NCBI GenBank assembly: GCA_021789865.1
Contig: JAJYIX010000003.1
Span: 1-44,431 of the forward strand
Reading direction: 5' to 3'
DNA: 44,431 nucleotides
DNA from: a bacterium
GTDB lineage: Bacteria; Patescibacteriota; Microgenomatia; UBA1406; GWC2-37-13
The notes beneath the pieces are model-generated. The model did no database searches. It was not told where the DNA came from and saw nothing but the letters and a program-made list of their open reading frames with translations. The first letter of the stretch is position 1. Each line of letters begins with the position of its first letter. Below, piece after piece: positions 1 through 9,890 of the stretch. The position numbers and the translations under genes are program-made.

Positions 1-752
1 ATCTATTGGCTAAATACGTGGATAAAGACAAAATACAAGTTTTGTCGCTGGCTACAAAAAAAAGCAAAGCCGTAGGAAAAAGATCCGCCCGCACGACTCT
101 CGGATTACCGGCTAAAGATTTCCTAGTTATGGTATTCGGATATATAAACGGTTATAAAGGCATAGATTTTGCGATAGATTCATTTTCAAGATCTAAGATA
201 AGAAATGCCAAGCTTGTGGTCGCAGGTGGAAAGAATCCGTATCTAAGAGATAAAAAATTCTATCAGAGATTTTATAAGAAAATAATGAAACACGCCAAAA
301 TGAGCGGCAGGGTAGTCACAACCGGATTCGTGCCCGATAATAAAGTTGCGTCTTATTTCTCGGCGGCCGACCTCGTCGCCCTACCATACGAAGTATTTAT
401 GTCCGCCTCAGGCCCATTTTCACTGGCCTTATCTTATGGTAAACCGGTCATTTTGTCGGAAAAATTAATCCCATACAAAGAATCGTCTGATTTTAAAGAA
501 GGCATGAAATATACCGGACTGAATACTAAAGATTTATTTTTCAAACTCAAAAGAGAGTCTTTCATGACACTAATCAAAAAAACAAAAAACAGCAAAAAAC
601 AAATGAGAAAATTGTCTCTGTTTTCAAAAAAATTATCAGAAAAAAGAGACTCCGGGAAATTGGATTTCGAATACAAGAAGATATTGTTCAAAAATAACAA
701 TCCAACCTTTTTAAAAGCTAAAAAGAAAGAGTTGAAGTTTATCTATAATTAA
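1..752 (+). CDS. Glycosyltransferase (GT4/GT1-like), 5'-truncated by the window edge
   Basis: ORF open to the window start. C-terminal GT-B motifs: GYINGYKGIDFAIDSF, LVVAGG, TGFVPDNKVASYFSAADLVALPYE, SGPFSLALSYGKPVILSE. Confidence 0.85.
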   Translation, partial: LLAKYVDKDKIQVLSLATKKSKAVGKRSARTTLGLPAKDFLVMVFGYINGYKGIDFAIDSFSRSKIRNAKLVVAGGKNPYLRDKKFYQRFYKKIMKHAKMSGRVVTTGFVPDNKVASYFSAADLVALPYEVFMSASGPFSLALSYGKPVILSEKLIPYKESSDFKEGMKYTGLNTKDLFFKLKRESFMTLIKKTKNSKKQMRKLSLFSKKLSEKRDSGKLDFEYKKILFKNNNPTFLKAKKKELKFIYN

Positions 753-763
753 CTTATCACCCC

Positions 764-3700
764 ATGAAAAACTTTTTCAGTAAATACAAATACCAGCTTT
801 TACTGCTTCTAGCCGCCGGGGTGCTTTTTTTTGTGAACTACAAGCCGGGGACGAACCTCTTGGGTTGGGACGCTTTGTCGACCGGCCTCAATCCTTGGCT
901 GGCCGTCAAAAGGGCTTTTTTTAGTGTCTGGGAAGAGTACCAAAGCTTCGGACTGACAGCCGGGATGGCTCACGCAACGGATCTGGTCCGCGCGACATTT
1001 TTGTGGATTATAAGCTATATTTTACCTTCAAATATCGTGAGGTATTTTTACCATTTTCTGATGCTGGCGATAGGTGGAATAGGAATGTTGAAATTATTAA
1101 GTCTGGATTCCCGCCTTCGCGGGAATGACATGAAGGGGTACGAGAGAATGTCATTTCGACCAAGTGACCGAAGGGAACGCGTGGAGAAATCTCTGAAAGA
1201 TTCCTCGGCTCCACTCGGAATGACAGGGTGGCCGGCTTTCATAGGGGCTCTTTTTTACATGCTTAACCTCGGAACGGTTCAGATTTTTTATCTTCCTTTT
1301 GAAGCTTTCTCGACATTCTTTGCATTTTTGCCCTGGGGAATATGGATTTTTATAAAACTTATCAAAACGGGTGTCGAGAGGAAATGGTTCCCGGCGGCGC
1401 GCAGTGGAGGGGTATTGTTCGACCGAGCACCGACGGGAATTGACTCGAGACGAGCCCCGTTTTTATTATTTCTATTGATTAATCTTCTGGGAACGCCGGC
1501 TTTCTATACTCAACAACTTTTTGTCGTATATATACTGGTATTGGGATGTATTGCTTTGGGAATATTATTAAGTCAACATACTAAATATTGGATACTAAAT
1601 ACTAGATACTTTATACTAGCCTTCTTATTGATTTTAGCTGTCAATTCCTTCTGGATTCTCCCCCAGATTTATTTTCTGAAAGTCCAGGGAAGTTGGGTCT
1701 CACAGGCCAAGGTGAACCAGATGTCGACCGAGCAGACTTTTTACCAAAACCTGTCGAAAGGAACTATCGGCAATTTCGCCAGGCTTGAGGGATTTTACTA
1801 CGATTTGAAAGGATTGCATGGTACCTATCTCTTTGCACCTTGGAAGGATCACTTTTCCGGAGTGATGGGAGTTTTACCATATCTAATGGGTCTAATTGGA
1901 CTCATTGGGCTTATGAGTCTCATTGGAAAAAAGAGGTGGGAGTTCGTTCTGATTTTCCTACTTTGTGCACTGGCGCTTTTATCGGCAACGCCCCCTTTTT
2001 CCTGGATCAACGATTTAGTTAGACAAAACAGTTTTATAAACCAGATTTTCCGTTCGCCTTTCACAAAATTCATCATCCCCTATTCTTTGGTATATAGTTT
2101 TTTTGTCGCAAAAGGAGCAAATGTCATGCTGAATTTATTTCAGCATCCAAACCGGATCCCGAATCAAGTTCGGGATGACACAAAAAATTATGCTCAAAAT
2201 GCCAGGGTACCTGCAAATGACAAACGTTTGAATTTGTTTATTTGCTTATTTGTTTATTTGCTTATTTTTTTCTATACCCTACCATCTTTTCAAGGTTATT
2301 TCATCTCGCCGGAGATGAAAGTCGCCATACCTCAGGATTATTTGCAGGTAATAAATTATTTTCAAAGCCAGCCCGATAAAAATCAGCGAATCGCCCTTCT
2401 TCCAGACTATACCTACTGGGGATGGTTTTTTACCAACTGGGGCTACAACGGAAGCGGATTTTTGTGGTATGGGATAGAACAGCCCATCATAAGCCGCACT
2501 TTTGATGTCTGGAGTCCCAACTCGGAAAGCTACTACTGGGAAGCAAAACAGGCACTGGAGGCCGAAAATTTGCCGGTTTTTGAAAAGATATTGGATAAAT
2601 ACGATGTAAATTATCTTTTGGTCGATCAATCTCTTATTCCCGTCGTATCGACTTATAAAAGTTTGAATACCGACAGGCTCGAAAGCCTTTTATCGCAAAG
2701 CTCAAAAATCGCCTTGATTTTTAAAACCCAAAATCTGGCTCTTTATAAAGTAAGTCACTCAGGGGAAACGAAAAACTTTGTTTCGGTAGCATCAAATATC
2801 AAGACAGTAGGCCCCGATATAAAAGTCAGTCCCGGCGACACCGCCTATCAAAATAATGGGATATACGAATCAACTTCGATTAATCGAAGTGATTATTATT
2901 ATCCTTTTTTAAATCTGACCAGCCAAACCGATATTTCAGATAAAGCTTGGGAAATAACCGAAGATTCCCAATACATCTACGTTTCTTCAAAACTGGAAAT
3001 AAACCCAGCAAATTACAATTTTTATATGCCGTCGTCATATCTTCTGACATACTTCGACGGAAATAAAGACCAGACGGTCAATCTCATTCCGGAATACAAA
3101 ATCGAGGGAAATACTCTTAGTGTTAGAATTCCGAAAATAAAGATCTCCGAATTCAACAAACAACAAAGTGGCAAGGATCAGTTCGGATTCGATGTCCCAA
3201 CCCTTTCCCAAAAATACGGATATTTGGCCGAAGTAACGACTAAAAACGTCAGTGGCTCGCCTTATCTATTTTACATTTCTGACGATACCAAGAACCAATC
3301 CATAATAGAAGACAAGTTATCAAAAAGCGATAATTTTTTTATCATTCCCGAGCATTACCAATACGGCCTTGGGTATTCTTTCAATTTTCAAAATCAGTCG
3401 TATGCAAACTATCCGGCCAAAAATATTTTTCAGGACCTGAAAATCTACGCATTTCCTTACGATGCCATTAAACAAATTCATTTTTCCAATAATACTTTTG
3501 TGGGTGTTCAGGCTTCATTTTCCAGTGATTTTACAGTCAGAAAAACAAACTATTTTACATACGAAGTATCTTTCCCCAAGCCATCGACCGCCAATGACCG
3601 ATCGCTAATTCTTTATCAATCCTTCGATCCCGGATGGTTGGCTTACGCGGATGGAAAAATTTTGCCGCACGTGAAAATCAACAATTGGGCGAATGGATGG

Positions 3701-3877
3701 AACCTTCAAACTTTAAAACCTTCGAACCTGAAAACTATCTATATTATTTACTGGCCGCAATATTTGGAGTATATCGGATACGCATTAATAATTGTCATTT
3801 TTGCTATAGTTTTAGCCCGCTCTATTGACCCGAAATGCCGTCCCCGGGACGGAAGTGACAAAAGGGAGCAGGAATAG
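764..3877 (+). CDS. Large multi-pass membrane protein, YfhO/GT-C-like
   Basis: 1037 aa. Many hydrophobic helices in the N-terminal half, then a soluble region. C-terminal 'LILYQSFDPGWLAYADGK...NGWNL' is typical of YfhO-like membrane proteins. Several palindromic insertions are read through in frame. Confidence 0.65.
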   Translation: MKNFFSKYKYQLLLLLAAGVLFFVNYKPGTNLLGWDALSTGLNPWLAVKRAFFSVWEEYQSFGLTAGMAHATDLVRATFLWIISYILPSNIVRYFYHFLMLAIGGIGMLKLLSLDSRLRGNDMKGYERMSFRPSDRRERVEKSLKDSSAPLGMTGWPAFIGALFYMLNLGTVQIFYLPFEAFSTFFAFLPWGIWIFIKLIKTGVERKWFPAARSGGVLFDRAPTGIDSRRAPFLLFLLINLLGTPAFYTQQLFVVYILVLGCIALGILLSQHTKYWILNTRYFILAFLLILAVNSFWILPQIYFLKVQGSWVSQAKVNQMSTEQTFYQNLSKGTIGNFARLEGFYYDLKGLHGTYLFAPWKDHFSGVMGVLPYLMGLIGLIGLMSLIGKKRWEFVLIFLLCALALLSATPPFSWINDLVRQNSFINQIFRSPFTKFIIPYSLVYSFFVAKGANVMLNLFQHPNRIPNQVRDDTKNYAQNARVPANDKRLNLFICLFVYLLIFFYTLPSFQGYFISPEMKVAIPQDYLQVINYFQSQPDKNQRIALLPDYTYWGWFFTNWGYNGSGFLWYGIEQPIISRTFDVWSPNSESYYWEAKQALEAENLPVFEKILDKYDVNYLLVDQSLIPVVSTYKSLNTDRLESLLSQSSKIALIFKTQNLALYKVSHSGETKNFVSVASNIKTVGPDIKVSPGDTAYQNNGIYESTSINRSDYYYPFLNLTSQTDISDKAWEITEDSQYIYVSSKLEINPANYNFYMPSSYLLTYFDGNKDQTVNLIPEYKIEGNTLSVRIPKIKISEFNKQQSGKDQFGFDVPTLSQKYGYLAEVTTKNVSGSPYLFYISDDTKNQSIIEDKLSKSDNFFIIPEHYQYGLGYSFNFQNQSYANYPAKNIFQDLKIYAFPYDAIKQIHFSNNTFVGVQASFSSDFTVRKTNYFTYEVSFPKPSTANDRSLILYQSFDPGWLAYADGKILPHVKINNWANGWNLQTLKPSNLKTIYIIYWPQYLEYIGYALIIVIFAIVLARSIDPKCRPRDGSDKREQE
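1107..1225. repeat. Two adjacent palindromic elements within the 1037-aa ORF
   Basis: ATTCCCGC-CTTC-GCGGGAAT (1107-1126) followed by GACA, and a 77-bp element with ITR-like ends TGTCATTTCGA...CTCGGAATGACA (1149-1225). Confidence 0.85.
2126..2180. repeat. Two adjacent palindromes within the 1037-aa ORF
   Basis: ATGCTGAA-TTTAT-TTCAGCAT (2126-2146) and ATCCCGAA-TCAAG-TTCGGGAT (2156-2176) followed by GACA. Translated MLNLFQHPNRIPNQVRDDT. Confidence 0.88.
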
Positions 3878-3906
3878 TTGTCTCCGTGGCCGGATTAAAC
3901 TATAAT
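3878..3906 (+). promoter_or_regulatory. Sigma70-like promoter TTGTCT-17-TATAAT
   Basis: TTGTCT 3878-3883, 17-nt spacer, TATAAT 3901-3906, then 7 nt to the ATG at 3914. Confidence 0.7.
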
Positions 3907-3913
3907 CAATTTT

Positions 3914-6103
3914 ATGGATAAGCTTTCGTTTTTACAGATACGAAACCCTAAAGACGACGAAACACCCATAGAGTCGGCGACCCAGATATTTGCATCGCTC
4001 CTCCCCTATCCCTATATCCCTCTTTTGAGGCGTTTTTTTGTTCATCCAAAGACTTACTCTTTTGAACTGTATCTTATTTCGCAAACATTATATTTTTACG
4101 TCTCAACACCAAAAGAGACAGAGACATTCGTCCAAAGCCTGATCTCGTCTTCTTTTCCAACCTCTACCGCAAAAAAAACCGGCGATCCGATGGACGTCAT
4201 TTTAAAGTCGCAAAGGCTGGCTTTCAGCGAAGTGGCTTTGAATTCATACACGTATCTTCCGACCAAAACTTATTTTGATTTCAAAGATGTCGACCCTTTA
4301 TCATCTCTCATAGGTTTTATGTCGCGCCAGCCTCCCCACCTTAAAATGGCAATCCAGATTGCAATCACGCCAGCATACTTTCCCTGGGCCGACCAAGCGG
4401 TTTCCGCCGCCCACAAGATGGCTTATGACGAGACAGCCGCCAAGTACGGACAAAACCCCCAAAGAATGTTAATCATGAAAAAAGCGTCTTTCCAGGGCGG
4501 CAAGGCATCCATACGGATCCTTGTTGGGTCAGCTAGCGATTCTATAAATCCATATCCTTATCTAACCCAACTGGCCGGTACATTCGGATCTTTTTCACTA
4601 GGAGAAGGAAATCAATACGTCTTCAAAAGAAAAAGGCTTTTCAAAAGCGCTTTTTTAAAAAGGATCAAGGAAAGGAGAATCGGTTATTTTGAAGATCGAT
4701 TCCAAATCCTTAATGCCCAAGAGCTGGCGACATTGTGGCACCCACCTGGATACCTGCTTGGCGGAATCAAAAACATCGCTTGGGGTAAAACCCTTCTGGG
4801 TGAACCGCCGGAGAACTTACCAGTTTCATCGGCTCCAGAATCAGGGACTGTCCCTGATAGGGACAGTCCCTATAAAAAGGATGTCAACTTTTTCGCTAAG
4901 ACGGAATTCAAAAACAAAGAGCAGATTTTCGGAATAAAGACCGAGGATCGACGTAAACACGTCTACATCATCGGAAAAACCGGTGTCGGAAAATCCACCC
5001 TTATCGCCAATATGGCCATAGACGATATACGAAAAGACCGAGGCATAGGGATCATCGACCCTCACGGAGATTTATCGGAAAACATCCTTGATTTTATCCC
5101 GAAGCGCCGCCTCAACGATGTTGTTTATCTTGAACCTTTCGACATGGAAAGGCCGTTTTCTCTCAACGTCCTTGAGGTGAAAAATAAGCAGCAAAAGGAC
5201 TTGGTCGCCTCCGGTATCGTCTCCATTTTTTATAAACTTTACAAAGATAGCTGGGGACCAAGACTTGAATATATTTTAAGAAATGTTATTTTGACCCTTC
5301 TTGAAGCCCCTGGAGCCACCCTTGTCGATATTCTTTCCCTTTTGGCCAATGTCGATTACCGAAAAAAAGTTGTCTCGCAATTGACCGACCCCGTCTTGAA
5401 AAGCTTTTGGGAAAAAGAATATGCGAAGATGCCGGACAGACTGAGAGCCGAAGCCATCTCACCTATCCAAAATAAAGTCGGCCAGTTCGTGACCTCAAAA
5501 ATGATCAGAAACATCATCGGAAAAACCAAATCTTCAATCGATCTTGAAAATATTATGAACGAGGGAAAGATCCTTATTCTCAATCTTTCCCAGGGCAAAC
5601 TCGGTGAAGATAATACTTCTCTTCTCGGAGCAATGCTCATTACACAAATACAGTTGGCGGCCATGAACCGGAGCTTTATCAAAGAACACGAAAGAAAAGA
5701 TTTTTTCCTTTATGTCGATGAGTTTCAAAATTTCGCGACAAATTCTTTCATAAAAATCCTTTCCGAAGCCAGGAAATACCGGTTGTCCTTGACTTTGGCC
5801 AATCAGTATATCGAACAGTTGGATGAAGAAGTTCAGAGGGCTATTTTCGGTAACGTCGGGACTTTGGTTTCATTCGTCGTCGGCGCCCGCGACGCCTATG
5901 TCCTGTCCAAAGAATACGGGGAAATTTATACTGAAAATGACTTGGTGTCTTTGGGTAAACATGAAGTAGTAATGAAGTTATCAATAGACGGTATGACCTC
6001 AGCTCCTTTTCCGGCCATCACCCTGCCTCCGCCTTCTTTGAAAAACGAAAACCGGGATAAAATCATCAGACTTTCGAAAGAAAAATACGGAAGAAAGGCT
6101 TAA
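3914..6103 (+). CDS. TraG/VirD4/HerA-like type IV secretion/conjugation-type ATPase
   Basis: Walker A IIGKTGVGKSTL; GIGIIDPHGDL; KILILNLSQGKLGED; Walker B FFLYVDEFQNF; SEARKYRLSLTLANQYIEQL. Confidence 0.88.
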   Translation: MDKLSFLQIRNPKDDETPIESATQIFASLLPYPYIPLLRRFFVHPKTYSFELYLISQTLYFYVSTPKETETFVQSLISSSFPTSTAKKTGDPMDVILKSQRLAFSEVALNSYTYLPTKTYFDFKDVDPLSSLIGFMSRQPPHLKMAIQIAITPAYFPWADQAVSAAHKMAYDETAAKYGQNPQRMLIMKKASFQGGKASIRILVGSASDSINPYPYLTQLAGTFGSFSLGEGNQYVFKRKRLFKSAFLKRIKERRIGYFEDRFQILNAQELATLWHPPGYLLGGIKNIAWGKTLLGEPPENLPVSSAPESGTVPDRDSPYKKDVNFFAKTEFKNKEQIFGIKTEDRRKHVYIIGKTGVGKSTLIANMAIDDIRKDRGIGIIDPHGDLSENILDFIPKRRLNDVVYLEPFDMERPFSLNVLEVKNKQQKDLVASGIVSIFYKLYKDSWGPRLEYILRNVILTLLEAPGATLVDILSLLANVDYRKKVVSQLTDPVLKSFWEKEYAKMPDRLRAEAISPIQNKVGQFVTSKMIRNIIGKTKSSIDLENIMNEGKILILNLSQGKLGEDNTSLLGAMLITQIQLAAMNRSFIKEHERKDFFLYVDEFQNFATNSFIKILSEARKYRLSLTLANQYIEQLDEEVQRAIFGNVGTLVSFVVGARDAYVLSKEYGEIYTENDLVSLGKHEVVMKLSIDGMTSAPFPAITLPPPSLKNENRDKIIRLSKEKYGRKA
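4843..4871. repeat. 13-bp perfect inverted repeat, 3-nt loop, inside an ORF
   Basis: AGGGACTGTCCCT-GAT-AGGGACAGTCCCT. Translated in frame as ..SGTVPDRDSPYKK.. Confidence 0.9.
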
Positions 6104-7236
6104 TTTTTTTTATACACGTAGAAAAAATCCTTGTTGTTGCCGTACAAATACCTTTCGCCGCCCAACATCGATTTTAGAAGCGGATAAAGACGGTAGTGAC
6201 CGTTGCCTTGGTTTTCAAAAACGATAAATTTAATCCACGGAGGATTGATGTCAAGTTGTATTGCCTTATAAGCTCCGGCGTCAACAAGAGCCCTTGCCAA
6301 AGTCTGGGGCACCAGGGAATTGCCGACGGCGTAAATAAGATTACCATTGCGAGTAATCCCCAGGCCCGACCTCCAAGTGTACATATTGTTAGTTGTCGTT
6401 CGGCCCCAAGTGTCTGGACCTTCTTCAACATACGATGTCACGACTCCGTTGTCGACCAAATACGGTCCGTTCTGGCGGATAGCGGCGACCGCTTTTGAAA
6501 CCGCTTGACCGACGTAATTATCGATAAACTGGACCGACCCATCGAGATACAAATATATGGCTGGAATGCCTTTTTTTAGGGGAACGTAGACTTTTTTTCC
6601 GACGACCATTCCGTAATGACCGTCCTTCTCCTGAAATCCCCCGTTAAAAACGGCCATTAAACTGCCCGCGGCTTGAATACTTTTTGGAACGATTCCCGGC
6701 CCATAAACTCCATGGGTTCCGCCCGGATAGTATGTTCCTGCTTCCGTACCCAATCCCAACTTTTTCATATTCATTTTCACCAAAGATACGATGGCATAGG
6801 GCCGGTCGATGTCCGGTCGTATGAATGACTGGGCCATCGACTGACCTAAGATCTCCCATTTCCCTTCCCCGGGCAAGGCCTTCATACCGGAAAAAACTTT
6901 CAAATCCGTTAAATTCATTTGTTCAGACATAACTGCCTTGACCGGCACCGACATATCGGGCCTCGAGTAAGTTGGCGGTTGTAATCCAAAAAGCTTGTAA
7001 TCAACGGACTCTATTTTGTCCTGAAGCCCAAAATACACAGATTCTAGCTGCAAGGTATTTTTTTCTCCCAAAAGAGGGTGAAGAAAAAAGTCGGTCACCT
7101 GGCCCAGGATGGAAATGTCGAAAACTCCGATTATCAGAATCAGAATCATGGCTATGGACAAGGTAATCTTTATTTTTTTGCGTTTTTTCTTTAGAAAAAT
7201 TCTCAATTTTTTCCAAATAGATATAAGTTTCGACAT
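6100..7236 (-). CDS. Membrane-anchored phosphodiester glycosidase (NAGPA/DUF2233-like)
   Basis: One N-terminal TM, then YYPGGTHGVYGP, AVFNGGFQEKDGHYGMVV, GPYLVDNG, WRSGLGITRNGNLIYAVG, ALVDAGAYKAIQLDIN. Confidence 0.75.
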   Translation of the reverse strand: MSKLISIWKKLRIFLKKKRKKIKITLSIAMILILIIGVFDISILGQVTDFFLHPLLGEKNTLQLESVYFGLQDKIESVDYKLFGLQPPTYSRPDMSVPVKAVMSEQMNLTDLKVFSGMKALPGEGKWEILGQSMAQSFIRPDIDRPYAIVSLVKMNMKKLGLGTEAGTYYPGGTHGVYGPGIVPKSIQAAGSLMAVFNGGFQEKDGHYGMVVGKKVYVPLKKGIPAIYLYLDGSVQFIDNYVGQAVSKAVAAIRQNGPYLVDNGVVTSYVEEGPDTWGRTTTNNMYTWRSGLGITRNGNLIYAVGNSLVPQTLARALVDAGAYKAIQLDINPPWIKFIVFENQGNGHYRLYPLLKSMLGGERYLYGNNKDFFYVYKKN

Positions 7237-7274
7237 AAGCTAACAATTATAATATTTTTACAGGCAAGAATCCT

Positions 7275-8024
7275 TTAAAAGAATTTACCGCGAATGGTTT
7301 TTATCAACGACGTGACCTTTTCGGGATTATCGGGACGGGGCCGTGGTAAATTTACCGCCTCCAACCCGACCAGTCTTCCTTCATTCATAATCCCGATCCG
7401 GTCGGCCAAATGTACTGCTTCCGCCAATAAATGGGATACCATTATTATCGTAAAATTGCTTTTCTTCCAAATTGCTAAAAGATCTTTATGAAGCTCTTCA
7501 GTCGTAATTGGATCCAACGCGGAAAACGGCTCATCAAGTATAAGAACTTCCGGGCCAACGGCGAGAGCCCTGGCAATCCCGACCCTTTGTCTTTGACCTC
7601 CCGATAGTTCTCTCGGATATTTCTTCTCGTACCCTTCGAGCTCAACCATTTTTAAGTATTTAGCTGTTACCGCCTCAATTTTATCGGTTTTGATCCCCGA
7701 CATTTTAAGGCCAAAAGCAACGTTGTCGACGACGCTCATCCACGGAAAAAGAGCCCCGGACTGAAAAACCACCGAAATATTTTGAGGTTTATCGACCGAA
7801 CCTGAAGTCGGTTCTTCTAAGCCGGCGATAATCTTTAAAATGGTCGATTTCCCACAGCCAGATGGTCCGACAAAACAAAAAAATTCACCTTTTTTTATAT
7901 TTAATGAAAAATCGGATACGACAAAATTTTCTTCATTCCCGTACTTTTTATACACTGATTTTAGAGTGACAATATTAGTCGAACCGGAATCGCTGTCCAT
8001 AGTGAAGAAGTCTTTGCCAGACAA
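7275..8024 (-). CDS. ABC transporter ATP-binding protein (nitrate/sulfonate/taurine-type)
   Basis: Walker A GPSGCGKST, signature LSGGQRQRVGIARAL, Walker B VLILDEPFSALD, switch H SHLL. The start may be downstream (MDSDSG). Confidence 0.95.
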   Translation of the reverse strand: MSGKDFFTMDSDSGSTNIVTLKSVYKKYGNEENFVVSDFSLNIKKGEFFCFVGPSGCGKSTILKIIAGLEEPTSGSVDKPQNISVVFQSGALFPWMSVVDNVAFGLKMSGIKTDKIEAVTAKYLKMVELEGYEKKYPRELSGGQRQRVGIARALAVGPEVLILDEPFSALDPITTEELHKDLLAIWKKSNFTIIMVSHLLAEAVHLADRIGIMNEGRLVGLEAVNLPRPRPDNPEKVTSLIKTIRGKFF

Positions 8025-8790
8025 AAAAATTCATCGTGGCAATTATTAATACCATGACTAAAAGACCCGCCAAAAAAGCCGCGTTATTTGAAGTATAACT
8101 GGCACTAACAAGCAAACTTCCTAGCCCGGGCAGGTCCTGTGAAGCGGTACCGCCGGGGATATAATTGTGAAGAACTTCGGCGACAATAATTATGTTCCAA
8201 CCTTGGGCGAAAGCGAGCATCGAACCGGTCACCATGTATGGAAATATTGAAGGTAAAGTCACGAATATGAGTTTTTTGAATCCATTGGCTTTGAATATCC
8301 TTGCTGCTTCTGTGATCTCGGCCGGCACGGATTTTAGACCGCCGATGGTACTAAATACGATATTCCAAAGCATTGCCATAAAAAGAATGAAAATGGCCGC
8401 CCCTTCGGTCATCCCAAATCTGATAAATATCAGGACGACAAATGGAAAAAAAGCCAAGGCCGGTACCGACTGAAGAATATCGAAAAAAGGCAAAAGAATT
8501 TTTTCCACTTTTGGTGTCGATACGACGATAAGAGCCAATGGTATTGCCACGATTAGTGCTAAAACATATGCGACAATGAGGCGAATGACCGTCGCCAGGC
8601 TATCGGAAAAAATCACTTCCCATGAAAGTTGTCCGATATTCAAGTGAGAAGCCGGTAGGAGAAAGTGAAAAGCCAGCAACAGACAGATAACGACGAATAT
8701 CGAGACAACAAGGATATTGGAATAGTGCTTACTGATCGTGGTCGGATAGGAAAAGTGATAATGGGGATGGCGGATTCTTTTTTCGGTCAT
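7975..8790 (-). CDS. ABC transporter permease (TauC/SsuC-like)
   Basis: About 6 TM helices. EAA-loop-like 'EITEAARIFKANGFKKLIFVTLPSIFPYMVTG'. Overlaps the ATPase ORF. Confidence 0.92.
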   Translation of the reverse strand: MTEKRIRHPHYHFSYPTTISKHYSNILVVSIFVVICLLLAFHFLLPASHLNIGQLSWEVIFSDSLATVIRLIVAYVLALIVAIPLALIVVSTPKVEKILLPFFDILQSVPALAFFPFVVLIFIRFGMTEGAAIFILFMAMLWNIVFSTIGGLKSVPAEITEAARIFKANGFKKLIFVTLPSIFPYMVTGSMLAFAQGWNIIIVAEVLHNYIPGGTASQDLPGLGSLLVSASYTSNNAAFLAGLLVMVLIIATMNFFVWQRLLHYGQRFRFD

Positions 8791-8848
8791 TTTAACTTAA
8801 GAATACAAAAAAAATCCTTTTGTTATCAACTGGATTTAGAATGTTATA

Positions 8849-9016
8849 ATGAACTACTATGGCAAAGCTTCAAATCGGGATAGTCAGAACATTATCCCAT
8901 CTATAAAATTCAGGTTTTCATTTGTTGCCAAGACTCCAAGAAAAGCAAGAATTATTGTTGCACGAGATAAACAGTGGAGAATAGTAAGTTCAACGATTCC
9001 TCCAATAAAAATATAG
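8849..9016 (+). CDS. Possible small basic protein (55 aa), unknown
   Basis: Open frame MNYYGKASNRDSQNIIPSIKFRFSFVAKTPRKARIIVARDKQWRIVSSTIPPIKI*. Below the ORF-track cutoff. No recognised motif. Confidence 0.25.
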   Translation: MNYYGKASNRDSQNIIPSIKFRFSFVAKTPRKARIIVARDKQWRIVSSTIPPIKI

Positions 9017-9069
9017 TTCAAATCTAGATTTGTAGCTAAACAATTTGTAAATTTGCTATACTAAATTCA

Positions 9070-9462
9070 GTGAAATCTCCATCTCAAGAAATAGATACAA
9101 TAATCAAAAAAACTGATGATTGGCATAGCAAAAAGTTGTCGCAACTTCGCACTCTCATTCAACACGCTGATCCAGAGTTGGTAGAGGAAGTAAAGTGGAA
9201 AAAACCTTCTAAACCCGAAGGAGTTCCTGTTTGGTCACATGATGGCATTGTATGCATAGGCGAAATGCTTAAGAATGTTGTGCGGTTGACATTTCCCAAA
9301 GGTGCACAGATTAAGGATCCAAATAAATTATTCAACACTCGTTTAGATAGCAAGTCTGTTCGTGCCATTGATTTCTTGGAAAATGATACAATTGATGAGG
9401 CGGCTCTAAAATCACTTATTTTAGAAGCTGTGAGAATAAATACAAATACGAAAACAAAATGA
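9070..9462 (+). CDS. DUF1801 (YdhG-like) protein
   Basis: GTG start. DxxHSKKLSQLRTLIQHADPELVEEVKWKKPSKP..VPVWSHDGIVCIGEMLKNVVRLTFPKGAQIKDPNKLFN pattern. Confidence 0.85.
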   Translation: MKSPSQEIDTIIKKTDDWHSKKLSQLRTLIQHADPELVEEVKWKKPSKPEGVPVWSHDGIVCIGEMLKNVVRLTFPKGAQIKDPNKLFNTRLDSKSVRAIDFLENDTIDEAALKSLILEAVRINTNTKTK

Positions 9463-9830
9463 AAAGACCCAAGTTTATAACAATATGGCTCATTGTAATG
9501 CTTCTCTTTTCTGTAGCACTTTCAGTTGACTCCCTTACATATCTTTCTATGATACTTCTTACTAAAAACTACATTAGTCTTATTGGTATTGTTGCCGGTT
9601 TTGTTCAAATATTTGCAGTAGTTCAACTACTCAGAGGGAAAAAGATAGGAGTTACAATCTTACTGTCCTCAGCGATTGTAGTTTTTCTCGTAACAGGTAT
9701 TAATGAGTTTTATATTGTACCTAATGTAAACCAAATCATCATAAGTATGGTAATGGTTTTATTGGTGAATATTGTTATGCTTGGAATTTTGTATTTGGCG
9801 ATAAAACCTAATTGGAAAAATTTCAAATAA
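9459..9830 (+). CDS. Small multi-pass membrane protein (about 4 TM), unknown
   Basis: Strongly hydrophobic; overlaps the upstream gene stop (ATGA). Confidence 0.7.
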   Translation: MKRPKFITIWLIVMLLFSVALSVDSLTYLSMILLTKNYISLIGIVAGFVQIFAVVQLLRGKKIGVTILLSSAIVVFLVTGINEFYIVPNVNQIIISMVMVLLVNIVMLGILYLAIKPNWKNFK

Positions 9831-9890
9831 AAAATCTTTAACGAAAAAGAATATAAGTAAATAGCTTCGATTTCTGTTAAAATATGGGAT

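Noticed and set aside
434-700. Antisense ORF (88 aa) inside the first glycosyltransferase
   Set aside because: Fully overlaps a motif-supported gene; composition looks like a shadow frame.
2279-2629. Antisense ORF (116 aa) in the 1037-aa gene
   Set aside because: No motif, entirely inside a better-supported coding frame.
7275-8790. Complete nitrate/taurine uptake system
   Set aside because: Only permease and ATPase are present; no substrate-binding protein is visible in the window, so substrate was not assigned.
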